Translations under genes and position numbers: made by a program
Notes under the pieces: model-generated
Database searches by the model: none
Told to the model about the DNA's origin: nothing
The model's input: only the letters and a program-made list of their open reading frames with translations
Shown: in pieces, positions 33,483 through 41,355 of the stretch
Layout: every line of letters begins with the position of its first letter
Numbering within the stretch: position 1 is the stretch's first letter
From: Saprospiraceae bacterium
GTDB lineage: Bacteria > Bacteroidota > Bacteroidia > Chitinophagales > Saprospiraceae
DNA length: 42,432 bases
Assembly: GCA_013001975.1 (NCBI GenBank)
Contig: JABDKX010000183.1
Span: forward strand, 1 to 42,432
Direction: 5' to 3'

Positions 33483-34133
33483 ATGAAATCCAGATTAAAA
33501 GCGATAATATTTGATTGTGATGGTGTCTTAGTTGATAGTGAAATTTTATCTGCTTCGGTTTGGAGTGAAATGCTTCAAGAGCGCGGTGTTCAAATTTCAC
33601 CAAATGAAATTAATGAAGCTTTACAAGGTGGCAACATTTATACTTCTATTGATTATTTAGAGCAGTTTGTGAAGGTTTCCAATAGAATGGCTGTAGAGAC
33701 AGAATATAGAAAACGAAGTGCCATAAAATTTGCTAATGAATTGCAACCAGTCAAAGATATTGAATCATTGCTCAAGGATATTAATCTTCCGCGATGTGTG
33801 GCAAGTAATGGTCCTTTGAGTAAGATAAAGATGAATTTAAAAAACACTGACTTGGGTAAGTATTTTGATGCTGATCTTTTATTTTCAGGTTATGATTATG
33901 GTTTTAAACCAAAGCCTGATTTATTTTTACATGCATGTCAAGCTATTGGCTTTCTTCCAAATGAATGTCTTGTGATTGAAGATAGTTTGGTTGGAATACA
34001 AGCTGCAAAGGCTGCAAATATTCCTAGTATCTATTTTAACCATCAAGTGGAAACGGTTGATAAAGAAAATAAGATTTATGGCAATATGAAAGACGTAAGA
34101 ACTTACATATTATCGCAAATCAATTCTATGTAG
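33483..34133 (+). CDS. HAD-superfamily sugar-phosphatase or phosphoglucomutase-like protein
   Basis: The 216-residue protein is a subfamily IA haloacid-dehalogenase-like hydrolase: IIFDCDGVLVDSE has nucleophile Asp11 and acid Asp13, RCVASNGPLSKIKM the motif-II Ser/Asn region, GFKPKPDLFLHA the motif-III Lys, and CLVIEDSLVGIQAAKAA motif IV. The helical cap between about 20 and 85 is type C1, as in beta-phosphoglucomutase and 6-phosphogluconate phosphatase YieH. The exact sugar phosphate cannot be deduced. It converges with lpdA, with four bases between the stops, and lies 86 bases after the sulfatase-like gene. Confidence 0.88.
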   Translation: MKSRLKAIIFDCDGVLVDSEILSASVWSEMLQERGVQISPNEINEALQGGNIYTSIDYLEQFVKVSNRMAVETEYRKRSAIKFANELQPVKDIESLLKDINLPRCVASNGPLSKIKMNLKNTDLGKYFDADLLFSGYDYGFKPKPDLFLHACQAIGFLPNECLVIEDSLVGIQAAKAANIPSIYFNHQVETVDKENKIYGNMKDVRTYILSQINSM

Positions 34134-34137
34134 CATT

Positions 34138-35538
34138 CTATATGTGAATATATCTGTTTCCAGTAGCGCCCAATGCAGCTTCTTTTACTGCTTCGGAATA
34201 TGTAGGGTGAGGATGTGAAATCCGTGCCATATCTTCTGCGGATGCTCTGAACTCCATTAGGGCAACAGCTTCCATTATTAGGTCGGCTGCTCTTGCTCCA
34301 CACATATGTACGCCTAATATTTCATCAGTTTCTTCATGAGAAATTACTTTTATCGACCCTTCGATATCCATACTTGCTCTTGATCGTCCTAAGGCTTTCA
34401 TTGGAAATTTACCCACTTTATATGGGATATCTGATGCTTTGAGTTCTTCTTCTGTTTGCCCAACTGCAGAAACTTCTGGCCAAGTATATACAACGCCGGG
34501 AATCAAGTTATAATTGATGTGAGGTTTCTCACCTTTCATGTATTCAGCGACAAAAATACCTTCTTCTTCAGCTTTATGGGCGAGCATAGCTCCTTTGATA
34601 ACATCACCAATTGCAAAAATACCTTCAGCAGAAGTTTCCAAATGATCATTGACAACTATTCTTCCTTTGTCATCTGTTTCAACGCCAATGTTTTCAAGAC
34701 CAAGACTTTCGGTGTAAGGTTTTCTACCTATTGCTACTAAACAATAATCAGCTTTAATTTCTTGAATTTCTTCAGTGTCTCTTTTTTTGAATGAAATGGT
34801 AGCACTTTTAGCTGTTGCGCTTACAGTTGTTACTGCATGATTGAGATGGAATTTGATGCCTAATTTTTTCAGAGATCTTTGCAAGTCTTTTGTGACCGTT
34901 TTATCCATGCCTGCTAAAATTCTGTCTTGGAATTCTATGACTTCTACTTCAGTTCCGATTCTTGCAAATACGGATCCTAATTCAAGACCAATAACGCCTG
35001 CGCCAATAATGACCATTTTTTTAGGAATAGAAGTTATGTTGAGGGCTTCCGTTGATGTTATGACTCTTTTTTTATCATAGTTAAATGCATCTGGTGTTAT
35101 AGGTTTTGATCCAGTTGCAATAATGGCTTTGTCAAATTCTAAAACTTCTTCTTTCTCAGCTGATTTAACTATCAATTCACTTTTGGACTTAAAGCTACCG
35201 TGACCAGTGTATACGTCAATTTTATTTTTATTCATTAAAAACTTGACACCTCCGTTCGTTTGTTCTACTACAGAAGATTTACGTTTAATCATTTGCTTTA
35301 AATCAGCTGACACCTGACTTACTTTGACACCATGTTCTGCAAAATTTTTGACTGCATTATGGTAGTGTTCTGTTGAGTCTAAAAGTGCTTTTGAAGGAAT
35401 GCAACCTACATTTAAGCAAGTGCCACCTAAGACATCATATTTTTCAACTATAGCTGTTTTCATGCCAAGCTGCGCGCATCTTATTGCTCCAACATATCCG
35501 CCAGGACCTGAACCAATAATTACTACATCGTACTTCAT
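34138..35538 (-). CDS. lpdA: Dihydrolipoyl dehydrogenase (E3)
   Basis: The 466-residue flavoprotein has all family marks: FAD-binding VVIIGSGPGGYVGAIRCAQL, the redox disulfide GGTCLNVGCIPSKALLD (Cys41 and Cys46), the NAD-binding VIIGAGVIGLELGSVFARIG, the second FAD motif GIFAIGDVIKGAMLAHKAEE, and the C-terminal dimer-interface His-Glu pair in HPHPTYSEAVKEAAL. It reoxidises dihydrolipoamide in the pyruvate and 2-oxoglutarate dehydrogenase complexes and the glycine cleavage system. The genes of the other subunits are not in this window. It lies 30 bases downstream of ricT on the same strand and may be co-transcribed. Confidence 0.97.
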   Translation of the reverse strand: MKYDVVIIGSGPGGYVGAIRCAQLGMKTAIVEKYDVLGGTCLNVGCIPSKALLDSTEHYHNAVKNFAEHGVKVSQVSADLKQMIKRKSSVVEQTNGGVKFLMNKNKIDVYTGHGSFKSKSELIVKSAEKEEVLEFDKAIIATGSKPITPDAFNYDKKRVITSTEALNITSIPKKMVIIGAGVIGLELGSVFARIGTEVEVIEFQDRILAGMDKTVTKDLQRSLKKLGIKFHLNHAVTTVSATAKSATISFKKRDTEEIQEIKADYCLVAIGRKPYTESLGLENIGVETDDKGRIVVNDHLETSAEGIFAIGDVIKGAMLAHKAEEEGIFVAEYMKGEKPHINYNLIPGVVYTWPEVSAVGQTEEELKASDIPYKVGKFPMKALGRSRASMDIEGSIKVISHEETDEILGVHMCGARAADLIMEAVALMEFRASAEDMARISHPHPTYSEAVKEAALGATGNRYIHI

Positions 35539-35568
35539 AGGATTTTATTTTCTTAAACTGTATTAAGT

Positions 35569-36897
35569 TTATTTGTTGTTGTTGTTATTTGGATTGTCTT
35601 TATTCCGATTTTTATTATTAGGATTTCTTCGTTTATTTTTCTTTTTTGGATTGTTAGGTCCTCCAGATTTTTTATTCGAAGAGCTATCAGATTTTTTTGA
35701 TTCTGGATTGGCCTTCTTTTGATTGTTTTTATTATTTGAATCTTTTCTTTTGTTATTCTTCTTCCTTTTATTTTTTCTCTTGTTTCTTTTCTTTACATCA
35801 GGAAGTTCGATTTCCCCAGTTACATCAGCAAATTCCAATTCAATATTATCAAAATCAATATCTTTAGGTTGGATTTGTACTTCAAGCGCATCAATATTTT
35901 TAATCTTGATGCCATCTTTATTCATAGCAAGCAGTTTCTTTACTTTGGCGACGCTTAATGGCAATAAAGGACCTTTGATATTATCTCTTTGTATGGCATA
36001 ATACATGATTCCTTTAAAAATATCCGTTTTGATTAGAGTAGCTAAACCATTATCCAATCTTATTTTATCTGCATTTTTAGGGAAGTCAGCCAAAGCATCA
36101 ATATAAGTATCGAGCTCATAATTTAAGCAACACTTCAATCTTCCACATTGACCTGTAAGTTTGGTTTGATTGATAGCTAAGTTTTGATATCTGGCAGCTG
36201 TTGTATTCACTGTTTCAAAGTTAGACTTCCAGGTAGAACAACACAGTTCTCGGCCACATGTTCCAATGCCTCCAATGATTGAAGATTCTTGACGTGAGCC
36301 AATTTGCTTCATTTCAATTTTAACTCTGAATTCTTTAGCAAACACTCTTACAAGTTCTCTAAAATCGACTCTGCCTTCAGCTGTATAGTAGAAAGTAGCT
36401 TTTCTTTTATCACCTTGGTATTCGACATCACCAATTTTCATATTTAGATCCAAAGTTCTGGCGAGGACTCTTGCTCTTACCATAGCTTTTTTCTCCATAT
36501 TTCTCGCCTCTTCTAATTTTTCCAGATCACGATGATTGGCAATTCGAATGATTTTATGGATTACACTTGCTTCATCTTTCTTTTTCTTTTTCATTTGAAG
36601 GCGAACCAAATCTCCGGATAGAGAGACTCTTCCAACATCATATCCATTTGTTGATTCAACGACAACCATATCGCCGGTGATGGCATAGGTATGATCAGGA
36701 TTTAAGTAAAATCCTTTATGACTTCCTTTTTTAAATGAAACTTCGACTATTTTATACTCCATTGGATCATGAAGATCCAGGGTAGCGAGCCAATCGAAAG
36801 TATTTTTTTTATTACAAGAACCGCTTGTACAGTGTCCTTTATTTCCACATCCCTGAGGGACTCCATTTTTAGTTACTGAGCACGACGCACATCCCAT
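35569..36897 (-). CDS. ricT: RicT/YaaT-like PSP1-domain protein with long basic tail
   Basis: The 442-residue protein has a Cys-rich N-terminus (Cys3, 6, 17, 23 and 28), a PSP1 C-terminal domain (about 45-330: YKIVEVSFKKGSHKGFYLN, ARVLARTLDLNMKIGDVEYQ, FYYTAEGRVDFRELVRVFAK) and the signature pair GTCGRELCCSTW and TGQCGRLKCCLNYE that ligates iron-sulfur in the RicAFT complex of Bacillus. There the complex stimulates RNase Y-dependent mRNA maturation; whether that holds in Bacteroidota, which usually also have RNase Y, is unproven. The final 75 residues are a disordered Lys/Asn/Arg tail, likely RNA-binding. The holB gene lies upstream, a conserved Bacteroidota neighbour, with a 219-base gap. 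Confidence 0.9.
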   Translation of the reverse strand: MGCASCSVTKNGVPQGCGNKGHCTSGSCNKKNTFDWLATLDLHDPMEYKIVEVSFKKGSHKGFYLNPDHTYAITGDMVVVESTNGYDVGRVSLSGDLVRLQMKKKKKDEASVIHKIIRIANHRDLEKLEEARNMEKKAMVRARVLARTLDLNMKIGDVEYQGDKRKATFYYTAEGRVDFRELVRVFAKEFRVKIEMKQIGSRQESSIIGGIGTCGRELCCSTWKSNFETVNTTAARYQNLAINQTKLTGQCGRLKCCLNYELDTYIDALADFPKNADKIRLDNGLATLIKTDIFKGIMYYAIQRDNIKGPLLPLSVAKVKKLLAMNKDGIKIKNIDALEVQIQPKDIDFDNIELEFADVTGEIELPDVKKRNKRKNKRKKNNKRKDSNNKNNQKKANPESKKSDSSSNKKSGGPNNPKKKNKRRNPNNKNRNKDNPNNNNNK

Positions 36898-37116
36898 CTT
36901 TATACCATTTATATATACGCAGTCATTAAAAATCTCATTTTTAGAGATAAACTTTGACTGTTTAAAGTTTTAACGAAGTTGACTATCCATTGTTTTTCTC
37001 ATATTCCATTCAAATCGACATTTCTATTGTGAAAAGAACAATTCTTATGCCTCAAATGAAAAATTAACCTCGTATTGTTTGTAAATATCTGCAAACGCCT
37101 TCGTTTGAGATAAAAA

Positions 37117-38259
37117 TCACACAAATTTATTGACTTCTGACCTTAAAATCTCATTTATTTCGAAAGACATATTCATAATTAGGATTTTTATTGACAAATT
37201 TCTATCGATATAGCCTATATTTTTACTAAATAATCGCTCCAATAGTGCTGTTTTCTGCCTATTTATTATTTTTTGCATTTTCAGGATAACATTTTTCTCA
37301 TCTTGAGATAGTCTTAATCTGTTGGTTTCTCTCAGATTCAATCCTAAAAGATATTCTCTGAGGAAGTGTAATGTATAGCCCATAAAATTTTTCAGATCTT
37401 GCTTTGATTTACCTACCAGATAATCGGTCCATTTTGTCAAATCTTCAGGGTCTGCTTTATATGCAAACCTGAACCATGCCAGCATATCTTCAGAATAGTT
37501 CATTTGATTTTGAGCAGCCAATTGCATCGCTTTTCTCATATTGCCAGATGCCAAATATTTAATTTCTTCGGATTCACTTTCTTCTAAAGTAAAATGATTT
37601 TGCAAATGCATTCCAATTTTTTCATCATCAATAGGTGGGATACTTATTATTTGGCATCTTGATCTGATGGTGTTAAGAATGGCTGTACGATTAGAGCATA
37701 TCATTATAATTATGGTGTCAGGGGAAGGTTCTTCAATCAGTTTTAATAAACGATTACCTTCTTTTCTTAATGATTCAGCGTGCCAGATTATCTGGACTTT
37801 ATATTTCCCTTCATATGTTTTGAGACCTAAATTTTTAATAATGCTGTTGCATTCTGCCACATTAATGTTTGATACTTTGTCAGAAGCACCAATATGATTG
37901 AGCCAGTCATTTAAATTGCCAAAGCTGTTTGCTTGAAGAAATGATCGCCATTCTGGTAAAAAGTGGTTGCTTATGGTATCTTCCCGTTTGATTTTATCCA
38001 TTTTTACGACTGGAAAGGCAAAATGAATATCTGGATGAATATATTGAAGGCTTTTTGAGCAAGAACTGCAAGTGCCACAAGCTTCAAAATCAATTGGTTC
38101 TTTGCATTGAAGTAAGGTGGATAAACCTAATGCAAGTCCAAGAGGTCCAAATCCAGGTTGTCCAACCATTAATATAGCATGAGGTAATCTGTCTTCCGAC
38201 ACTACTTTTTTAAAATAAGCTTTAATTGATTCTTGACCTGGAAAATCTTGAAGGAGCAT
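37117..38259 (-). CDS. holB: DNA polymerase III delta-prime subunit
   Basis: The 380-residue protein has the AAA+ clamp-loader fold with zinc module: PGQESIKAYFKKVV, RLPHAILMVGQPGFGPLGLA at the Walker A place, where the Lys is missing, as is normal for delta-prime, then the cysteine set CKEPIDFEACGTCSSCSK. IHPDIHFAFPV, KVQIIWHAESLRKEGNRLLK and LIEEPSPDTIIIMICSNR with the SRCQ sensor (IRSRCQIISIPP) follow. It is the rigid stator of the clamp loader that opens the beta clamp. Some 133 bases separate it from the divergent pterin-synthase-like gene. Confidence 0.93.
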   Translation of the reverse strand: MLLQDFPGQESIKAYFKKVVSEDRLPHAILMVGQPGFGPLGLALGLSTLLQCKEPIDFEACGTCSSCSKSLQYIHPDIHFAFPVVKMDKIKREDTISNHFLPEWRSFLQANSFGNLNDWLNHIGASDKVSNINVAECNSIIKNLGLKTYEGKYKVQIIWHAESLRKEGNRLLKLIEEPSPDTIIIMICSNRTAILNTIRSRCQIISIPPIDDEKIGMHLQNHFTLEESESEEIKYLASGNMRKAMQLAAQNQMNYSEDMLAWFRFAYKADPEDLTKWTDYLVGKSKQDLKNFMGYTLHFLREYLLGLNLRETNRLRLSQDEKNVILKMQKIINRQKTALLERLFSKNIGYIDRNLSIKILIMNMSFEINEILRSEVNKFV

Positions 38260-38342
38260 TGAGAATTAAAATTTTCGCAATTTACGATTTTTTGTCTTGA
38301 GAGACTGATTAATATATTTAATCTCTTTGGATTGGTTAGACA

Positions 38343-38374
38343 TTTGAAAGTAGTTACAGATATGCTTAGATTTG
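38343..38374 (+). promoter_or_regulatory. Promoter of the pterin-synthase-like gene
   Basis: TTTG (38343-38346), a 20-base spacer and TAGATTTG (38367-38374) match the Bacteroidota consensus well. The ATG at 38393 leaves a leader of about 12 bases. Confidence 0.65.
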
Positions 38375-38392
38375 ATGAAAATTTGAAAAAAA

Positions 38393-38806
38393 ATGAGAAT
38401 TTCGATATACAGATGGGGACATTTTAACGCTGCACACAGATTACATAATGATCATTGGTCAGACGAAAAAAACAAAGAAGTATTTGGTAAATGTAATAAC
38501 CCGAATTTCCATGGACATAATTATGAAATGGAGGTAAGGTTAACAGGGGAATTAGATCCAGAGACTGGATATCTATTTGATTTGAGTGAATTGAAAAGAA
38601 TTATGAAGAGCGAAGTTGAAGATAGATACGATCATAAGAATCTAAATTTAGAGTGTTCAGAATTTAAAGATAAAAATCCTAGTGCCGAGTTAATTTGTTA
38701 CGAGATTTATAAAATTCTGAGAAATGTGATCGATAAGAAATATGACATTGGTGTCAAACTATGGGAAACACCAAGAAATTATGTTATGTATCCTGCAGAA
38801 CACTAA
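38393..38806 (+). CDS. 6-pyruvoyl-tetrahydropterin synthase / QueD family
   Basis: The 137-residue protein has the family's zinc ligands His15 (FNAAHRL), His40 and His42 (FHGHNY), catalytic Cys34 (FGKCNNPN) and the C-terminal Glu in WETPRNYVMYP. The CNNPNFHGHNYEMEV form is close to eukaryotic-type 6-pyruvoyl-tetrahydropterin synthase, while E. coli QueD (6-carboxytetrahydropterin synthase) uses a similar active site. Either queuosine biosynthesis or pterin cofactor synthesis is possible; no other queuosine or biopterin gene is nearby to decide. It converges with the metallohydrolase gene, 18 bases apart. Confidence 0.88.
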   Translation: MRISIYRWGHFNAAHRLHNDHWSDEKNKEVFGKCNNPNFHGHNYEMEVRLTGELDPETGYLFDLSELKRIMKSEVEDRYDHKNLNLECSEFKDKNPSAELICYEIYKILRNVIDKKYDIGVKLWETPRNYVMYPAEH

Positions 38807-38824
38807 TTTTTAAATAGTCACATT

Positions 38825-40231
38825 TTACAATTCTATTTCATCACCTAGACTAGGAATGATTACCTTTTCAAATCCGGCTTCTTCCAAGTACGCTTTAAAT
38901 TTTACTTGTCGATCAGGAACACCATGAACTAAAAATATCTTTTTAACTCTTTTTTGGTTTGATAAGAATTCTTTCATTTCTTTTCTGTCAGCATGAGCTG
39001 AAAATGAATCCATTGTTTTAACAGTTGCATTCACTTTTTTCTGTTTGCCAAAAAGCTTGATTACTTCGATTCCATCTCTCAGCATACCTCCCGGCGTATC
39101 TGGTGAACAATATCCTACAATTAAAAAAGTTGCATTGTGTTTTTCAATATTATTGAAAAGGTGATGTTTGACTCTTCCTGCATTCATCATACCACTGGAA
39201 CTGATAATGATACATGGCTTATTGGATGTATTTAGTGCTTTAGATTCTGCGACGTCTCTGATATACGTTAGGTCATTAAAACCAAATGGATTTGGATCCA
39301 TTAACATATATTCGTTCAAATCATTATCATAGCATTCTGGATGCGTACCATAAATGTGTGTTGCATTCACAGCTAATGGACTGTCAACATAAACAGGAAT
39401 TTTAGGCAAAAGACCATTGTTTTCCATTTGATCTAACATGTAAACAATTTCTTGAGTTCTTCCAATACTGAAAGCAGGAATTATCAGTTTACCTTTCTTT
39501 TCGCAACAAGCTTCTTTAACGATACTTAAAAAAGTTTGAGATTGTTGAGGAGGGGCTTCATGTTCTTTATCGCCGTATGTAGACTCACAAATAAGAAAGT
39601 CAACTTCAGGCATTTGAACAGGGTCTCTCAAAATAGGTCTTTCAGGTCTTCCTATGTCTCCTGTAAAACCAAACATCGTTTCTTTATCACCTTCTTTAAT
39701 TTTTACGGTGACACTTGCACTTCCTAGAATATGTCCTTGATCTTTAAAACAAACTTGAATATTTTTAGCGATGTGAAACCATTGGTTGTAGGCATGTCCA
39801 ACAAATTTATCCATGGCAGGAGAAACGTCTTCACTTTGATAGAGTGGCACTCTAAACTGTGAACTTTTTTTCTTTCTTTTCTTTCGTAATTTATTATTGT
39901 GCCATTCAACATCTCTTTCTTGAATTTTTGCTGAATCTAATAGCATAATAGCACACAGACTTCTTGTAGCATGAGTAGAATGAATAGGTCCGTCAAAACC
40001 ATCTTTTACCAGTTGAGGTATTCGGCCACTGTGATCGATATGTGCATGAGAAAGAATCATGACATCTATTGTTTTTGGATCAAAGTACCAAGTGTTATTC
40101 AAGTCCCAAACATGTTTTCCTTTTCCTTGGACTAATCCACAATCAAAAAGAATTCGAAATCCATTGGGTAAAGTAAGTACATGTGCACTTCCAGTTACCA
40201 TTCCAGCTGCTCCAGCAAATTTAATATGCAT
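38825..40231 (-). CDS. Beta-CASP metallo-beta-lactamase-fold RNA-processing hydrolase
   Basis: The 468-residue enzyme has the HxHxDH metal motif SHAHIDHSGRIPQL (His62, His64, Asp66, His67), GSASVTVKIKEG, FGFTGDIGRPERPIL with the bridging Asp, and a beta-CASP domain: FLICESTYGDKEH, LIIPAFSIGRTQEIVYMLD, IISSSGMMNAGRVKHHLFNN and FSAHADRKEMKEFLSNQK, ending in the RNA-specificity motif HGVPDRQVKFKAYLE. The family includes CPSF-73-like RNA endonucleases and 5'-exonucleases such as TTHA0252. It probably acts on RNA in the cytosol. It is alone on its strand. A TAACTTGC sequence near 40249 is a weak candidate for its -7 element. Confidence 0.93.
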   Translation of the reverse strand: MHIKFAGAAGMVTGSAHVLTLPNGFRILFDCGLVQGKGKHVWDLNNTWYFDPKTIDVMILSHAHIDHSGRIPQLVKDGFDGPIHSTHATRSLCAIMLLDSAKIQERDVEWHNNKLRKKRKKKSSQFRVPLYQSEDVSPAMDKFVGHAYNQWFHIAKNIQVCFKDQGHILGSASVTVKIKEGDKETMFGFTGDIGRPERPILRDPVQMPEVDFLICESTYGDKEHEAPPQQSQTFLSIVKEACCEKKGKLIIPAFSIGRTQEIVYMLDQMENNGLLPKIPVYVDSPLAVNATHIYGTHPECYDNDLNEYMLMDPNPFGFNDLTYIRDVAESKALNTSNKPCIIISSSGMMNAGRVKHHLFNNIEKHNATFLIVGYCSPDTPGGMLRDGIEVIKLFGKQKKVNATVKTMDSFSAHADRKEMKEFLSNQKRVKKIFLVHGVPDRQVKFKAYLEEAGFEKVIIPSLGDEIEL

Positions 40232-40390
40232 ATTGAAAAATTGTGAACTGCAAGTTATGTAAAATTTGATATTGTTAAGAATCTCAAGACTATTAAAGGA
40301 TTGCTAAACTTCGATTGTGCTTATGATTGACAAGATTATATTATTAAGTTTACAATAATAATCTCATCATTTAATGAATATTTAAATAGA

Positions 40391-41293
40391 ATGACTTTGA
40401 AGAATCCAGTTTTAGTTTTCATATTCTTTTGTTTGACTATAAATGCCCATTCGCAAGTTGAACCAACAACTCAAGCAGAAGAAAAGAAGGTTATGGTTAC
40501 AACAAAAGATGGCAGTGTTGTTTATGGAACTTTTGTGGAAAGAGATGATAATAGTTTGGTCGTTAAATCCATGTCCTTATCAACAGTTGTTATTCCCATT
40601 AGTGAAATTGAGGACATCATTTATTTGCGATCTAACAAATTGAAAGATAAGAAGGGTTTTAATATAGATTATCATAATTCAACTCGATATTTTATTTACC
40701 CTTCAGGTTATGGATTGAAAAAAGGTCAGAGTTATTATGAAAACGTTTGGATATTTTGGAATTCATATGCAGTAGGTGTATCAGATAATTTCACTTTTTC
40801 TGCCAGTTCTGAAATAGCAAGTTTATTGTTTGCATCTCAATTTCCAACCTTATTTTTAAATGGAAAATTTAGTATTCCTTTCGATGAAGATAAAGGAGCA
40901 TTTGGAATAAATTTAAGTTTTATTACAATACCAGGAGATGATTTTCAAAGCTATACCTTTTTGTCTGGGTCATTGACTGCAGGATCACGAAATCATAATG
41001 TTACATTAGGTATGGGAGGAGGATTTCATGTTGCCAATGGCATTACGGATGAAGTTATTCCAATTACTTTATCTTTTATGACAAGAGTCTCAAGTAAACT
41101 AAGTTTTGTAAGTGAAAACTGGTTGATTGCTCAAAATGATTTTAATGATTTTAACGGCATCGTTTCTGCAGGACTGAGAATCCATTTTAAAGAAACAGGG
41201 AACGCATTAAATATAGGACTGGTTAGACCATTGGATCTTGACAGTAGTTTTATTGGAATTCCGTTAGTGTCTGGTACTGTAAAGCTTAAATAA
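40391..41293 (+). CDS. Exported protein with Sm-like N-terminal part and barrel-like C-terminal part, unknown
   Basis: The 300-residue product has a signal peptide (VLVFIFFCLTINAHSQ). Residues about 32-80 (KVMVTTKDGSVVYGTFVERD, SLVVKSMSLSTVVIPISEIE) are a small five-stranded Sm-like barrel seen at the start of several Bacteroidota outer-membrane proteins. The rest is a series of alternating hydrophobic strands with Gly and aromatic girdles (YAVGVSDNFTFSASSEIAS, LNGKFSIPFDEDKGAFGINL, LGMGGGFHVANGITDEV), likely an eight- to ten-stranded outer-membrane barrel. The C-terminus is TVKLK, without a terminal Phe. I recognise no named family. It is monocistronic and ends in a strong terminator. Confidence 0.7.
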   Translation: MTLKNPVLVFIFFCLTINAHSQVEPTTQAEEKKVMVTTKDGSVVYGTFVERDDNSLVVKSMSLSTVVIPISEIEDIIYLRSNKLKDKKGFNIDYHNSTRYFIYPSGYGLKKGQSYYENVWIFWNSYAVGVSDNFTFSASSEIASLLFASQFPTLFLNGKFSIPFDEDKGAFGINLSFITIPGDDFQSYTFLSGSLTAGSRNHNVTLGMGGGFHVANGITDEVIPITLSFMTRVSSKLSFVSENWLIAQNDFNDFNGIVSAGLRIHFKETGNALNIGLVRPLDLDSSFIGIPLVSGTVKLK

Positions 41294-41306
41294 ATAAAAT
41301 AAAAAA

Positions 41307-41334
41307 ACCACCTCATAAGTAATTAGGAGGTGGT
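41307..41334. terminator. Bidirectional terminator between convergent genes
   Basis: ACCACCTC and GAGGTGGT form a perfect 8-base-pair stem with a 12-base loop, a run of T on the right and a run of A on the left. It serves both the plus-strand gene ending at 41293 and the minus-strand gene ending at 41356. Confidence 0.85.
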
Positions 41335-41355
41335 CTGATTTTTTTGAGGTTTATT

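Noticed and set aside
35569-35800. Low-complexity repeat tract resembling short tandem DNA repeats
   Set aside because: It codes for the Lys/Asn-rich tail of the RicT-like protein; units are irregular and there are no spacers.
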